Part shown: positions 1 to 9,556 of the stretch, piece after piece
Position numbering within the stretch: position 1 is the first letter of the stretch
How the letters are laid out: each line of letters opens with the position of its first letter
DNA from: Melanopsichium pennsylvanicum
Lineage: Eukaryota; Basidiomycota; Ustilaginomycetes; Ustilaginales
Assembly: GCA_900208305.1 (NCBI GenBank)
Contig: OAPG01000015.1
Span: 186,001-250,000 of the forward strand
Length of the DNA: 64,000 nucleotides
Reading direction: 5' to 3'
Program-made: the position numbers and the translations under genes
The notes under the pieces: model-generated
What the model saw: the letters and a program-made list of their open reading frames with translations, nothing else
The model's database searches: none
Told to the model about the DNA's origin: nothing

Positions 1-1204
1 CCTCTCGTAGCTTTCGGCAGCTATCTTGATCGACACATGGCATCTTTAGGATTGGCTTCAAGATGCCTTTCTGATCCCTCACAAATAGAATTGTGTCTCG
101 CCTCAGCCCGTGCAACCGCGCACGCACGACGCGATTTACACACGTGCGTCTTCAGCAACTTTTATGGCTGCGACACCGCACTCATCCTCGTTTTGTTGGA
201 TTCTGTACTTGTTTTCCCGTACGCCACCTTTCTTCGGCCTCTGTGTATTGCTTTCTGACATCCATATCCACACACCCACACACAGGCACTATCTGCCACG
301 CCTAGCATTTATCCTACCTATCAATTCGATCCTTGTATTTGTGTAGTTTTCATCATCTGCTGCGTGCGTGAAGGTGTTTGTGATATCGGCAAGTTGAGCC
401 AGTAGAATTCAAGAAAACGGCTCCAAATGCTTACGTAATGATTGTGGTTCAATTGAAAATTGGATTTGGAAGCAGGGCAACCCCATCACGGCACTGCAGA
501 GCCTCAAAAAAGGGCAGAAAAGTGTGAGGGAAGGGAGCTCAGGCGCGCAAAGCGATTATGAAAAAAATAATAATAATAAAGGAACGGATGCTGCTGCTTA
601 AGTGGTCACTGCAACCTCTGTGACAAAGACTTGGTGGACAAGCTTTGTGACAACACTTGACGATTAGGGTGGAACGAGCGGCTGTCAAGGTCCCAGTTGG
701 TTCTTGAACACCTAAGCTTCTCACTTGTCCCTTCTTCTCCTCTCCCATCTGTTCTCCATCTGTTCTCCATCTGTTCTCCATCTGTTCTCCATCTGTTCTC
801 CATCTCCTAATCAACAATTCTAGCATCGCTTCCCATCTCTCCTCTTGTAGTATTTTGTTTTTCTGACTTTGCCCATACCCGCTCAAGACCGACGTATCCT
901 CTCTGTTCAGCTTAGCAATTGACTCTACATCTTCAAGTCTGCACGCGATCCTTTACTCTTAATCGTCACGTTGCAGATTCTCAATCTCAATTACGACGCA
1001 CTCAACACACGAAAAGACAGCAATTCTCTCAAGGCTTCAACCTCGCCCTTGGATGCTAGCTCTCCGTCACGTCGTCACTGTTACAAAACACTCAACATAG
1101 TGATCCTTCCAGGCCCCGACTTCTCACAAACTCGACACAAAACATTCCTCAAAACTCTTACCTAGAATTTCCGGTCCAATACTCTTCCAACACCTTTTTC
1201 AAAA
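1..1204. other. Intergenic / 5' leader of LSM14
   Basis: No convincing gene is seen. Reading frames here are short, overlap in several frames and lack recognisable domains. The last 300 bases before the LSM14 start are rich in C, T and A, as is usual for smut promoters and leaders. An 11-bp tandem repeat lies inside and is listed separately. The gene to the left of the window is not visible. Confidence 0.6.
746..806. repeat. 11-bp tandem repeat (CATCTGTTCTC)n
   Basis: Five exact head-to-tail copies of CATCTGTTCTC run from 746 to 800, followed by a partial copy. They lie about 400 bp upstream of the LSM14 start codon and are pyrimidine-rich on the + strand. This is a minisatellite that may vary in copy number between strains. 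Confidence 0.9.
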
Positions 1205-3080
1205 ATGGCTACCGCTGAATTCATCGGAGCCCTCATTTCGCTCATCTCCAAGTCGGACATCCGCTACCAAGGTTTGCTCGCCTCGATCAACCCGACTGAA
1301 GCTACGATCGCGCTCGAAAAAGTTCGATCATGGGGCACCGAAGGTCGTCTCTCTTCGCAGGGTAGAGCCTCTGAGGAGATTCCCGCGAGCGATCATGTTT
1401 ATGAATACATCATGTTTCGTGCGGCTGATGTCAAGGATTTGAAGATCGACGATCCTAACCCACCAAAACCATCGGCTCAGCCACAACTCAATGATCCCGC
1501 CATCTTGAACGTAAGTGACCTTAAATATCGTATTTTCCGCTTCCAGTCTATCCCACCCGAATGACTGAATGGGTGGATATTCAGTCTGTACAGGACCGAG
1601 GGATCTACATGCATGCGGATGGCCTAGGGTGACTACGTGATGAACCATTTACGGATGTAAAACAGCTCCTTCGGGAGCATGTCAACGTCCGAGAGCGCAA
1701 AACCGTGTGGATGTTTCCGTTGCCTTCCTACTGATTTCCCCACCTTCCTACCGCATGCACGTAATCCTTGGGACACCTCTCATGCACACGCACGTATCAA
1801 GTGCTCCTGGGACATCATGATAGCTGACAGTTGCAACGTTTTTCATCATTTTTGCGTTTGTTTTGCTGTTGCATTAGTCTTCCGCACAACCTCGTCCATC
1901 AGGACCGGGCAACTTTGCCTCACCACCGCCACCGCCGCAAGCGATGTACGGCATACCCCCTCCTCAGCCGCTTTTCGGCTCTGCTCCATACCCAGGCGCT
2001 CCAGGGTTCGGCGGTCCTTCTCCCCGTCCTCCCCAGGGCTTCAATGGCACATCTCCTGTCTCATCGGCTCAAGCGCCTGCACCTGCACTCGCACCTGCAG
2101 CTCAGGAGTCTAGCGAGTCATCTACAAATACAAAGTCCACCCCTCCCGTTACTGCTGCAGAGCCAGTCAAGCAGGAAAAATCTTCGGCAGACAAGGTGTT
2201 GGAAGAAATGTCGAAATTGTCGGTATCCAAACCTGCTCCTTCTTCTTCTTCACCATCATCGCTTCCGCATGCAGCGCATTTGCCTCCCATCCCACATGCT
2301 GCTGCAGCTGCCGCAAATGCTGCCAGTCGCGGTGATCGTGCAGAACGAGGTGGTGGTGGTGGTGGCGGTAATGGTGGACCCCGCGGAGGAGAAGGAGGAG
2401 GAGGCTACAGAGGTGGACGTAGGGAAGATTTCGTTGCAGGACCAAGTATGCCATCCAAAGAATTCGACTTTGAATCTGCGAATGCCAAGTTCCAGAAACA
2501 TGCCAAAGCAGTTGGTCAGAATGGCGAGGGTGAAGCATCTGCTTCTCGGAGCCAAATTAGTGCAACTGCGACGGGAGGATTGTTGGATTCAATCCCACCT
2601 GCTTCTTCGAGCAGTGGTGCAGGCGAAAGTTTTTATGACAAGAGTAGTGGATTCTTTGACAACATTTCGTCCGAAGTCAAGGAAAGATATGAACGAACTC
2701 CAAGTGGAGACAACAACAACAACTATAATGACAACAACAACAGTCGTGGGTTGAAACAAGGTGGTGGTGGATTCTTTGACGTTTCGTCGGATGGTAGGGG
2801 TGGAAGAGGTGGAAGAGGGGGTGGAGGGGTAAGGGGTAGGGGTAGGGCTATGAGACAAGCAGAAGATTTGAAGAACTTGCAAACTTTTGGTGATATCGGT
2901 TCATCAATCATGAGCAGTAGTGGTGGTGGTGGGATGGGAAGGGGAAGGGGAAGGGGAAGGGGTAGAGGTAGGGGAGGATATAGGGGAGGAAGAGGTAGAG
3001 GAAGTTCAGGGCCAGCAAGTAACGGTGGTGCTCAGCAAAGTAATGGTAACGAGTTCACAGCTCCAATGCGAATGGGCTAA
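1205..3080 (+). CDS. Scd6/Lsm14-family mRNP protein (spliced)
   Basis: This is an Lsm14/Scd6/RAP55 (fission yeast Sum2) family protein, which acts in translational repression, decapping and P-bodies. Exon 1 is 1205-1510 and exon 2 is 1878-3080. The GTAAGT donor at 1511 and the AG at 1876-1877 join in phase 0 to give 502 residues. Residues 1-85 form the divergent Lsm14 domain, beginning MATAEFIGALISL and continuing with the typical YRYQG-like and FRAADVKDL segments. An FDF motif (EFDFESANAKF) lies near residue 297, an FFD box (SFYDKSSGFFD) near 353 and a TFG box (LQTFGDIG) near 433. RGG-rich tracts follow to the end. The full set of family motifs in the right order makes the assignment firm. 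The gene is convergent with the next one. Retention of the intron would end the protein at 1564, just after the Lsm domain. Confidence 0.93.
1511..1877 (+). other. LSM14 intron
   Basis: The 367-nt intron begins GTAAGT and ends GCATTAG. Splicing joins codon 102 to an in-frame SSAQPRPSGPG segment. It is longer than the other introns seen here (103 and 113 nt). It contains a foldable stretch, listed separately. Confidence 0.85.
1563..1734 (+). ncRNA. Candidate structured RNA in LSM14 intron
   Basis: Two hairpins are visible by eye. The first pairs 1563-1570 with 1579-1586, eight perfect base pairs around an 8-nt loop. The second pairs 1652-1658 with 1685-1691 (seven pairs, one G-U), then 1662-1664 with 1680-1682, then 1665-1669 with 1674-1678, closed by a C(UUCG)G tetraloop. 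A GTGATGA that fits snoRNA box C lies at 1637-1643 and a CTGA that fits box D at 1731-1734, 98 nt end to end. Only a weak four-pair terminal stem can be drawn. This could be an intronic C/D-like snoRNA, a splicing-control element, or chance folding. Confidence 0.3.
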
Positions 3081-3736
3081 CCTCAAAAAGTTTTGTTCAT
3101 CTACGGCCCCTTCTCTTTCACCTCAATGCAATTCCAATGTCTGCTCAACCTAACCCTTTCACATACACACACACACACACACGCACATGCACTTAGTTTC
3201 TTGTTGTGTTTCTGAATCTCGTATGCTGCACACCACACTATTGTTGTTCTTGTTGTTTGATGGACGAAGTTTGAGCTCAACTCTTTTTTTTTGCACACCA
3301 AATGATCAGGAAATTTGATGGTTTGACGACAACAATGAAAGTTTTGAGTGAGGTTGGAAAAGAGATTGATTTTTTATTTTTTATTTTTTATTTTTTTTGA
3401 TTGAATTTGAGTAAGTTTGTTGAAACCTCATTTGGTGTGTAAGAAAAAAAAAAAAAGTCATTTTACCCCTCCCCTCTTTCTGATGGTTTTTGACAAAAGA
3501 CAGAGAGAGTTCTTTTTTTTTTTTTTTAATAAAAATGCCATGTGCAAAAAAGATTGAAAACCGAGAGAGCATTTGTTACATATCTCTTCGCACTGATAAC
3601 CCGTCAACTATCTCTCTGCTTTGTCATGATTCAACCGCAATTTTACCATCCTTTTCTAAATATCCCTATGAGGATTAGAATCTAATCGTTGCATAGTTGA
3701 ACATTATTAAAATCATTTGGAACCACATTAATATAT
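3081..3736. other. Convergent 3' intergenic region
   Basis: This region lies between the ends of LSM14 and the small membrane protein gene. It is AT-rich, with an AC run, several T and A homopolymers (for example 3448-3460 and 3512-3527) and TTTTTATT repeats around 3370-3400. No gene is seen. It probably holds the two 3' UTRs and polyadenylation sites. Confidence 0.6.
3165..3182. repeat. (AC)n microsatellite
   Basis: A short run of alternating A and C lies about 85 bp after the LSM14 stop codon, in its probable 3' UTR. Confidence 0.85.
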
Positions 3737-4297
3737 TTAGTTTTTCAAATTGGTCTTAACCTCTTGCACTTTCTCTTGTGCCTTTCCTACAGCTAATTTT
3801 GCATCTTGTTGAATCGTAGTGATAGAATGGTTTGAATTGGTCAAACTTTGAACTTGATGAATCAACATTCCAGTAGCACCACCTAAACCAGCTCCACCTA
3901 ACAGACCATTTACCAAACCTGTTCTTCTCAAAAAAATGGCTGGAACCAATAGAGAACCTAAAACGCTTCCGATCAAATGAAGATCATCTTGTCTAACTCG
4001 TTGTGCGTCTAAACGAAAATGATTAGTACGTGCAATTAGTGATGAATGATCAAGTTGAGAAGCAGCAGCGTAACCTGCAATACTACCACCAGCTGCTCCA
4101 AGAGAAGGAATCATCCAATTAAATCGAGCCAAACCACCAAGTGAAAACCCACGTCCTCGAAAAGTTTGAAAAAGGTACAGTGGAGTAGCAGCTAAACATC
4201 CATATTGAAGACCAGAGATGGTATAACGTCCAACATAATACGCACTCTCTTCTTCCAATCCAGCGTGTTCAAGTTGGGTCTTGAGTTGTTGAGCCAT
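3737..4297 (-). CDS. Small membrane protein of unknown function
   Basis: This is a 186-residue protein starting MAQQLKTQLEHAGLEEES. The ATG at 4297 has A at -3 and G at +4; the frame remains open further upstream only to a GTG. An N-terminal acidic helix is followed by glycine- and alanine-rich hydrophobic stretches: residues 25-45; 60-80, with GAAGGSIAGYAAAS; 106-120; and 125-150, with GLLGGAGLGGATG. It ends in a charged helix (KAQEKVQEVKTNLKN). Glycine-zipper hairpins of this kind are common in small mitochondrial or ER membrane proteins, but I do not recognise the family. The gene is AT-rich in codon use. It is convergent with LSM14 and in tandem with GPI18. Confidence 0.75.
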   Translation of the reverse strand: MAQQLKTQLEHAGLEEESAYYVGRYTISGLQYGCLAATPLYLFQTFRGRGFSLGGLARFNWMIPSLGAAGGSIAGYAAASQLDHSSLIARTNHFRLDAQRVRQDDLHLIGSVLGSLLVPAIFLRRTGLVNGLLGGAGLGGATGMLIHQVQSLTNSNHSITTIQQDAKLAVGKAQEKVQEVKTNLKN

Positions 4298-4393
4298 GAT
4301 CGAGTTGAAACGCTTCTTTGTGGTTTTTTTTGACTGAGTTTGCGTTCTAGCTTGGATGAGACAAAGTTGACTGATCTTCGAGATGAGATTCAC

Positions 4394-4955
4394 CCAGAGA
4401 GGAGCGAGTGTGAGAGCGGATCAACTAGCTGCGTGTGTGTTTTGGAGGGTAGAAACGTCTGTTGTATGCTTGCGATGCTTTGCTACAAAGTATTTGATGT
4501 CGTGGTACAGAAGGGAAAGGGATAAAGGGAGAGAGGAATGTGGATGAGGATTGAGGATTGAGGATTGAGGATTATTGAGGATTGAGGATGGAGAATGTCT
4601 GTCGGGTGCAAGCGGGGCTAGCGGCTTCGTCTTCGCCCTCGCGCTTGCCTTCCCCGCGATATTGGTATGAACTTGTGTCTCTACTCGAAGGCAGCTTTAT
4701 CGAACTCTGTTGACACTTTTTTGACTCTGAATCCGTCAAGAATTATGGTGTATTGGTCTGACCGCACTCTGAGTGGACTGGTGACGTCGGATTTGATTCA
4801 ACTCAGCGACTAAGTTAGAGAGCAATCCGGCCAATTTCTCCACCTCTAGACCGACATTTCCGTATCCAATCATACACCTGCTTTGCTCACCAACCAGTGG
4901 GTCTCCACACTCTTGAATTGTGTATTTTAAATTTACTCTACGATCCAGTGCAATT
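4394..4955. other. Intergenic between membrane protein gene and GPI18
   Basis: This stretch holds the upstream region of the small membrane protein gene and the 3' end of GPI18, both on the minus strand. Apart from the GGATTGA repeat, no gene or clear signal is seen. Confidence 0.5.
4548..4590. repeat. 7-bp tandem repeat (GGATTGA)n
   Basis: About five copies of GGATTGA/GGATGA, with a 3-nt interruption, lie 250 bp upstream of the membrane-protein start, in the region between it and the end of GPI18. Confidence 0.8.
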
Positions 4956-6458
4956 TCAAGCGGGAGGATAAAATCCTGCATACAACACCATACCAACACA
5001 AAATTGCATCGAAAAATACGTCACTATCCATCTTCTCATCCAACGCTTTCCATACAGAACCATATGAGCTACACCCCACCAAAACATGGGTATACCTCCC
5101 GCCGTCGCAAATCGCACTGAAATTTGAACGTGGGATCCAAACAACAACACCATCCCCAGCACCAATCCGTGTACAATGAAAGGTACCATTTCAGGATTCG
5201 TTGCTAGCATCATCAATCCTTGATCTTGTTTCGCTTCCATCTCTTGACTCGTCTCCTCATTACATGCACCCGCAATCAGAGATCTTAACACATTCATCCA
5301 GCTTGAACGCCGATAAAACCTCCAAGCAGTTAAAAATATCATGATGAGAATGGGTGAGGCCACCACGAAATTGGGCAGTTGCGCAATTTGCCAATACCTC
5401 ATGAATCCTACATTCCAATAATGACTTTGCACAAAACCATACACGCTGCGTGTGCCTTTTCTACACCAAGGCCTCATTGTGTCTTGTGCAACACAAAATC
5501 TCGTAAACGCCCACATCTGAAACATGGCACTGGGTGCGAGACAAATGGTTGTAGAGACGACGAGTTTGAGCAACCAACCGAGACCTTGTGATGTCGATCT
5601 TGCACTTGAGATGAGCTTGAATCCTATGTATCCCAAGAGTAGAGTGCCATTTGTGCGAAAAGTTGTTGCGATCGCAAACCAGAGAGACGCACCCACGATT
5701 TTTCCCCAACTCAACCTCCCTTTCGTCGACGCCGTCTTGGATTCCAGAGTGACAAGGCCCATTAGAGACGCGAAGCTGAAAAAGCTCTCTGGAGTGGGCG
5801 AAGCCAGTGTAGTACCAGCACTGGGAGCAAAGATGCTCAAGATTGCAGCAGTGAAAGACAACTCTTTGTTTCTCGTAATCGTCCATCCGAGTCGAAAAAG
5901 CAATATTGGGCTGAGCATTGTGGCTAGGTTCGATAACAGTGTGGTAAGCAGCATTGAACTTGTCGGACTCCATTCACCATCCATGCTCGGTGTGACAAAG
6001 CCCGCCAGTCTGAGAAGAGCAATGATGCCTGGTTGAAAAGCTAAAGCTTGCTCCCAAACGTATCCACCTTTATGAAGCTGCGAGGTGGGAGCTGCAGAGG
6101 AGACAAAGTAGATCGTATCCCACCTCACAAAGCTTAAGAGAAATTGAAAACCACCTGACGATAGTGAGTGAAGTAGATTTGGATCGAGCGAGTACGAAAG
6201 CAGATTATGAGATGTATCAAACGCTTGTTGGAGCTGCGAAACGAGGACGAGGAGGAATATTGAGACAATGCGCACAATGATCGAGAGTTGGAGAATCCAA
6301 GATTGGGCTTGTGCGAGGTGATGATTTGCTATGGACGCTTTCTTTTGTGCAGTTGTGGATGAGAGTTTGAGCTCAGTGTGTAGAGCGCTGGTGCCATATT
6401 GAGGTGATGATCGTGCTTGCTCAAATTGGGCTCGTGGAGGGCGTCGGTGTTTAAGCAT
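4956..6458 (-). CDS. GPI18: GPI mannosyltransferase II (Gpi18/PIG-V)
   Basis: This ER polytopic enzyme adds the second mannose to the GPI-anchor precursor. The 500-residue single-exon protein has a polar N-terminus and a first membrane segment at about 54-75. The PIG-V signature RWDTIYF lies at 112-118, and the GGYVWEQALAFQP block at 131-143. Many further hydrophobic segments follow. The C-terminal PMFWWG...YGFYPP-like ending (ending AGFYPPA) is also typical. Family members are usually 430-500 residues long. The gene is divergent from the ARL5 gene across 407 bp. The motifs make this assignment strong. Confidence 0.9.
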   Translation of the reverse strand: MLKHRRPPRAQFEQARSSPQYGTSALHTELKLSSTTAQKKASIANHHLAQAQSWILQLSIIVRIVSIFLLVLVSQLQQAFDTSHNLLSYSLDPNLLHSLSSGGFQFLLSFVRWDTIYFVSSAAPTSQLHKGGYVWEQALAFQPGIIALLRLAGFVTPSMDGEWSPTSSMLLTTLLSNLATMLSPILLFRLGWTITRNKELSFTAAILSIFAPSAGTTLASPTPESFFSFASLMGLVTLESKTASTKGRLSWGKIVGASLWFAIATTFRTNGTLLLGYIGFKLISSARSTSQGLGWLLKLVVSTTICLAPSAMFQMWAFTRFCVAQDTMRPWCRKGTRSVYGFVQSHYWNVGFMRYWQIAQLPNFVVASPILIMIFLTAWRFYRRSSWMNVLRSLIAGACNEETSQEMEAKQDQGLMMLATNPEMVPFIVHGLVLGMVLLFGSHVQISVRFATAGGIPMFWWGVAHMVLYGKRWMRRWIVTYFSMQFCVGMVLYAGFYPPA

Positions 6459-6865
6459 TACGCAAAAGCTGTCTTGACTAGATTAGGGATGGTGTTGGAA
6501 CAACAAGCATGGCCGGTATGGTTGGACCCTGAACATCTCCAGAAAATTTGACAGCACTGCACCTTAACCCAACGTGCACTGTCCAGCCACAATAATAATA
6601 ACCTCCCAAGCCACAATTGTGGAGGCCAATTCTTCCTGTCGCACGAATTTGGCTACACAGCACAGTATGTAATGGCAAAGCTTGCATTTTGTACCTTCAC
6701 CCCTGACAATCAACCCATCCAACCGACCTTTGCAACATTCATCACCCGGTCCAAAAACTCAATCATACCTGGTCCTCGCTCCACCTTGCAATCTACAACT
6801 ATACAAACAACTACCAGCACAATCGGCGTCTACACACAGAGCAGCGCCAACCCAAAGCACGAGCC
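6459..6865. promoter_or_regulatory. Shared divergent promoter GPI18 / ARL5
   Basis: The start codons of GPI18 (minus) and the Arl5 gene (plus) are 407 bp apart, so this stretch must hold both promoters. The 100 bases before the ARL5 ATG are CA-rich. I see no convincing TATA box. Confidence 0.5.
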
Positions 6866-7627
6866 ATGGGCGTGGCCTTCAGTTCTATGTGGTCCTCGCT
6901 CTTTGGCAGCAAAGAGTTGAAGATCTGTATCCTTGGGTAGGTCCTCCTTTCTTCTCCTTCGTCAATACATTCGAGATACCCTCTATTCACATTCTTGCGC
7001 TATTTTTCCATGATTTTAATCGCGTGGATCACATTGCAGTCTGGACAATGCAGGCAAAACAACACTCATGTACAAGATGACGTTGGGTTCAGTCGTATCC
7101 ACAGCTCCAACTGTCGGATCAAATACAGGTAAGCGCGCCCTTTCGATCCAACTCTTTTCTCATTACGATTGCTGCTCTTACTGATACACTATCTTCACCT
7201 CTCCTTGCCATCGCAAACCCATCTTTTGGGTTACATCATAGAAAATTTTGAGTACAAAAATCTAAAATTCACACTATGGGACGTTGGAGGACAAACCTCA
7301 CTCCGAACATCCTGGTCATCCTACCTTGTCTCTACCGACGCTGTCATCTTCGTGCTGGATTCCAACGATCGCGAACGTGTCAATCTTGCTCGAGAAGAAC
7401 TCCACCGAATCGCACAGGACGAACAAGTGACAAAGGCACCAATACTGGTATGGGCCAACAAACAGGATATCAAAGGAGCGATGACACCCGCAGAGATCAG
7501 CTCAAGCTTGGCATTGACCGCGTTTAGGGAAAGAACTTGGCAGATCTTTGGTTGTAGTGCGTTAACGGGTAAAGGTTTGACCGATGGTTTGGATTGGTTG
7601 GCGAGTACGTTGGGTGCCAAAGCATAG
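6866..7627 (+). CDS. Arl5-type small GTPase (spliced)
   Basis: This is an ARF-like GTPase of the Arl5 subgroup, which works at the trans-Golgi in tethering and retrograde traffic. The exons are 6866-6936, 7040-7128 and 7242-7627, joined at GT-AG introns of 103 and 113 nt to give 181 residues. The N-terminus begins MGVAFSSMWSSLFG, with a Gly2 suitable for myristoylation. The P-loop is GLDNAGKT, which spans the first splice junction. Switch I holds APTVGSN, switch II is WDVGGQTSLRTSW, and the guanine-binding motifs are NKQD and CSAL. The SLRTSW and PTVGSN blocks fit Arl5 better than Arf1 or Arl1. It probably lacks an S. cerevisiae counterpart. Confidence is high for an ARF-like GTPase and good for Arl5. 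Confidence 0.9.
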
Positions 7628-8330
7628 CATTCAACCTTTAAACGCAGGCATGTTGGGCTGGGAGGGGGGAGGAGGGGGATTGATCAAAGCGGTGTGTATG
7701 AAGTGTGCTTGATTTGGAGTGAATTTGCAAGCAATGCCAACTCAGCTGATGATCATCACACGCGTGATGAGGTTTGGAACACCATCCACAATCACCGGGT
7801 AGTCTTCCTACAGGCCAATATTATCATTCAACCTACACGATGCAGCTGCGAACAAAGAAATCAACCTGGCCAGGTATCAGTCTCTCGGCCCCCAAATATC
7901 AAGCCCTACTGCATCGCATCATCCGTACACTTTGCAACATTTCCCCCTTGTTTGTACTGTACATAAGTAAATCGAACTTGGACAGTATGGCCTTTTTTTA
8001 TTAAGAAATCTCTTAACCCTTCGGCCTCTTCTGAGCTTTGGTTCAGTCTCATCTTTTGTCTTTGTGAGAATACTGTAGGCTATGCAATGCAGCAAGATTT
8101 GAGAGCAAACATGACATGATTCGCTAAGTTGTGAATTGTGTGCTGCCAAGCGGGCATTTTTCAGTCGATTTACTCCACAACTGGACCCTTTTTCGGCTCT
8201 CAAAAGAAAAAGAAAAAGAAGAGAAAAATTTCTTGACTAGCCTTGATCTTGATCTTGTTCTTCTATTCTTCACCTTGCTAGTTGACACCATACCAACGAC
8301 TCAGCATCGGCAAAAAAGAAAACTTTCACA
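7628..8330. other. Intergenic ARL5 to TRM140
   Basis: This 703-bp region between two plus-strand genes holds the ARL5 3' UTR and the TRM140 promoter. Two copies of the TACTGTA motif lie at 7955-7961 and 8071-8077. No gene is seen. Confidence 0.5.
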
Positions 8331-9317
8331 ATGGGTGATTCTGAACCATCGAACTCAGCGACACCACATCAATCTCTTCCGGAGAGGACTGAGATTGAAG
8401 CTTCCATTTCAGCCATTATCTCTCAAAACCGTCGATCTGCAAACGAATTCATCGTTTCTAAACACTCGAAGGATGCGGCTAAGAACTGGGATAAGTTCTA
8501 TAAGAATCATCAGGCCAAATTTTTCAAAGATCGTCATTGGACTTCGCGCGAGTTTTTCAACGAGATGAATGCTACCTCTTCTCCTAGTGAAGATGATAGG
8601 GAAGAAGAGACTCGAATGGTTTCGGATTTTGCAGTTTGGAATCATGATGGTTCGGATAGTGTACTTCTCGAAGTAGGTTGTGGAGTTGGAAACATGCTCT
8701 ATCCTCTACTCGAAACGAATTCAAATCTCAAAGTTCACTGTTGTGATTTTTCATCTCGTGCTGTTGACATTGTTCGTAATCATCCTCTCTACAATTCAAA
8801 TCGAGTCAACGCTTTCGTTTTCGATCTTACTCAAACGGACCCTCCATTATCATCCTTCGTTTCTTCACCTCTTCAATCCGATCAATCGTACGCGTCTTGG
8901 CCAAACATCAAAATCATTTCTCTCATCTTTGTCCTATCAGCAATTCCACCTCAATTTCATTCCCAAGTTCTCTCCACGCTCAAAAATTTACTCTCACCAC
9001 AAGGAGGTTATATACTCTTTCGAGACTATGCTTATGGAGATCTTAGTCAAGTTAGATATCATACAAAAAAAGATTCAGCTTGGGCAGAACCAAGTTTACT
9101 CACCAACGATCCAAATCATAACTGGTACAAAAGAGGCGATAATACTTTCAACTACTTTTTTCAACAAATTCAGTTGGAAACGTTGGCACAACAACTTGGA
9201 TTACAAGGAAATGTGGAAACATTGAGAAGGACAGCATTCAATAGGAAAAGTCAAGTCAATATGGAAAGAAGGTTTGTTCAGGCAAAATGGTACGTTGCTC
9301 CCTCAAGTAACAAATAA
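8331..9317 (+). CDS. tRNA m3C methyltransferase (Trm140/METTL2 type)
   Basis: This SAM-dependent enzyme probably forms 3-methylcytidine at position 32 of tRNAs. The single-exon protein has 328 residues. The family block NWDKFYKNHQAKFFKDRHW lies at 52-70. SAM motif I, LEVGCGVGN, is at 114-122, the acidic loop CCDFS at 138-142, and the FRDY post-motif near 230. The C-terminal region carries RRFVQAKW. It lacks the N-terminal actin-binding extension of budding-yeast Abp140 and is close in size to METTL2/6 and the fission-yeast enzymes. Which tRNAs it serves (Thr/Arg or Ser) cannot be told from the motifs. Codon use is AT-rich compared with INO1. Confidence 0.88.
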   Translation: MGDSEPSNSATPHQSLPERTEIEASISAIISQNRRSANEFIVSKHSKDAAKNWDKFYKNHQAKFFKDRHWTSREFFNEMNATSSPSEDDREEETRMVSDFAVWNHDGSDSVLLEVGCGVGNMLYPLLETNSNLKVHCCDFSSRAVDIVRNHPLYNSNRVNAFVFDLTQTDPPLSSFVSSPLQSDQSYASWPNIKIISLIFVLSAIPPQFHSQVLSTLKNLLSPQGGYILFRDYAYGDLSQVRYHTKKDSAWAEPSLLTNDPNHNWYKRGDNTFNYFFQQIQLETLAQQLGLQGNVETLRRTAFNRKSQVNMERRFVQAKWYVAPSSNK

Positions 9318-9556
9318 TCAACAATCACTTTAAAAACGTCACCTCAATGCAAACAACCTTTTTTTCATACACACCATTGTTAACTCTTGCAAATTCGCAC
9401 ACAGGTGCATGAGCATTCCATTTCATTGACAAACACCGTGTCTGTCTCTTTGTCTGTGTTGAACCAAGTTGCAATTTGTTCATTACGAGGAAGTAAAAAA
9501 CAAATTACAAGTCTTGTTGTTGATATTGGTTGTTGTTGTTGTTTTCTTTTTCTTTG

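Noticed and set aside
539..886. Minus-strand frame of about 115 codons rich in MENRWRTDGEQ repeats
   Set aside because: The repeated peptide simply translates the 11-bp CATCTGTTCTC array; flanking sequence has no protein features.
4298..4393. Basic N-terminal extension of the small membrane protein that resembles a mitochondrial presequence
   Set aside because: It would have to start at GTG; the ATG at 4297 has a good context, so the extension is probably leader.
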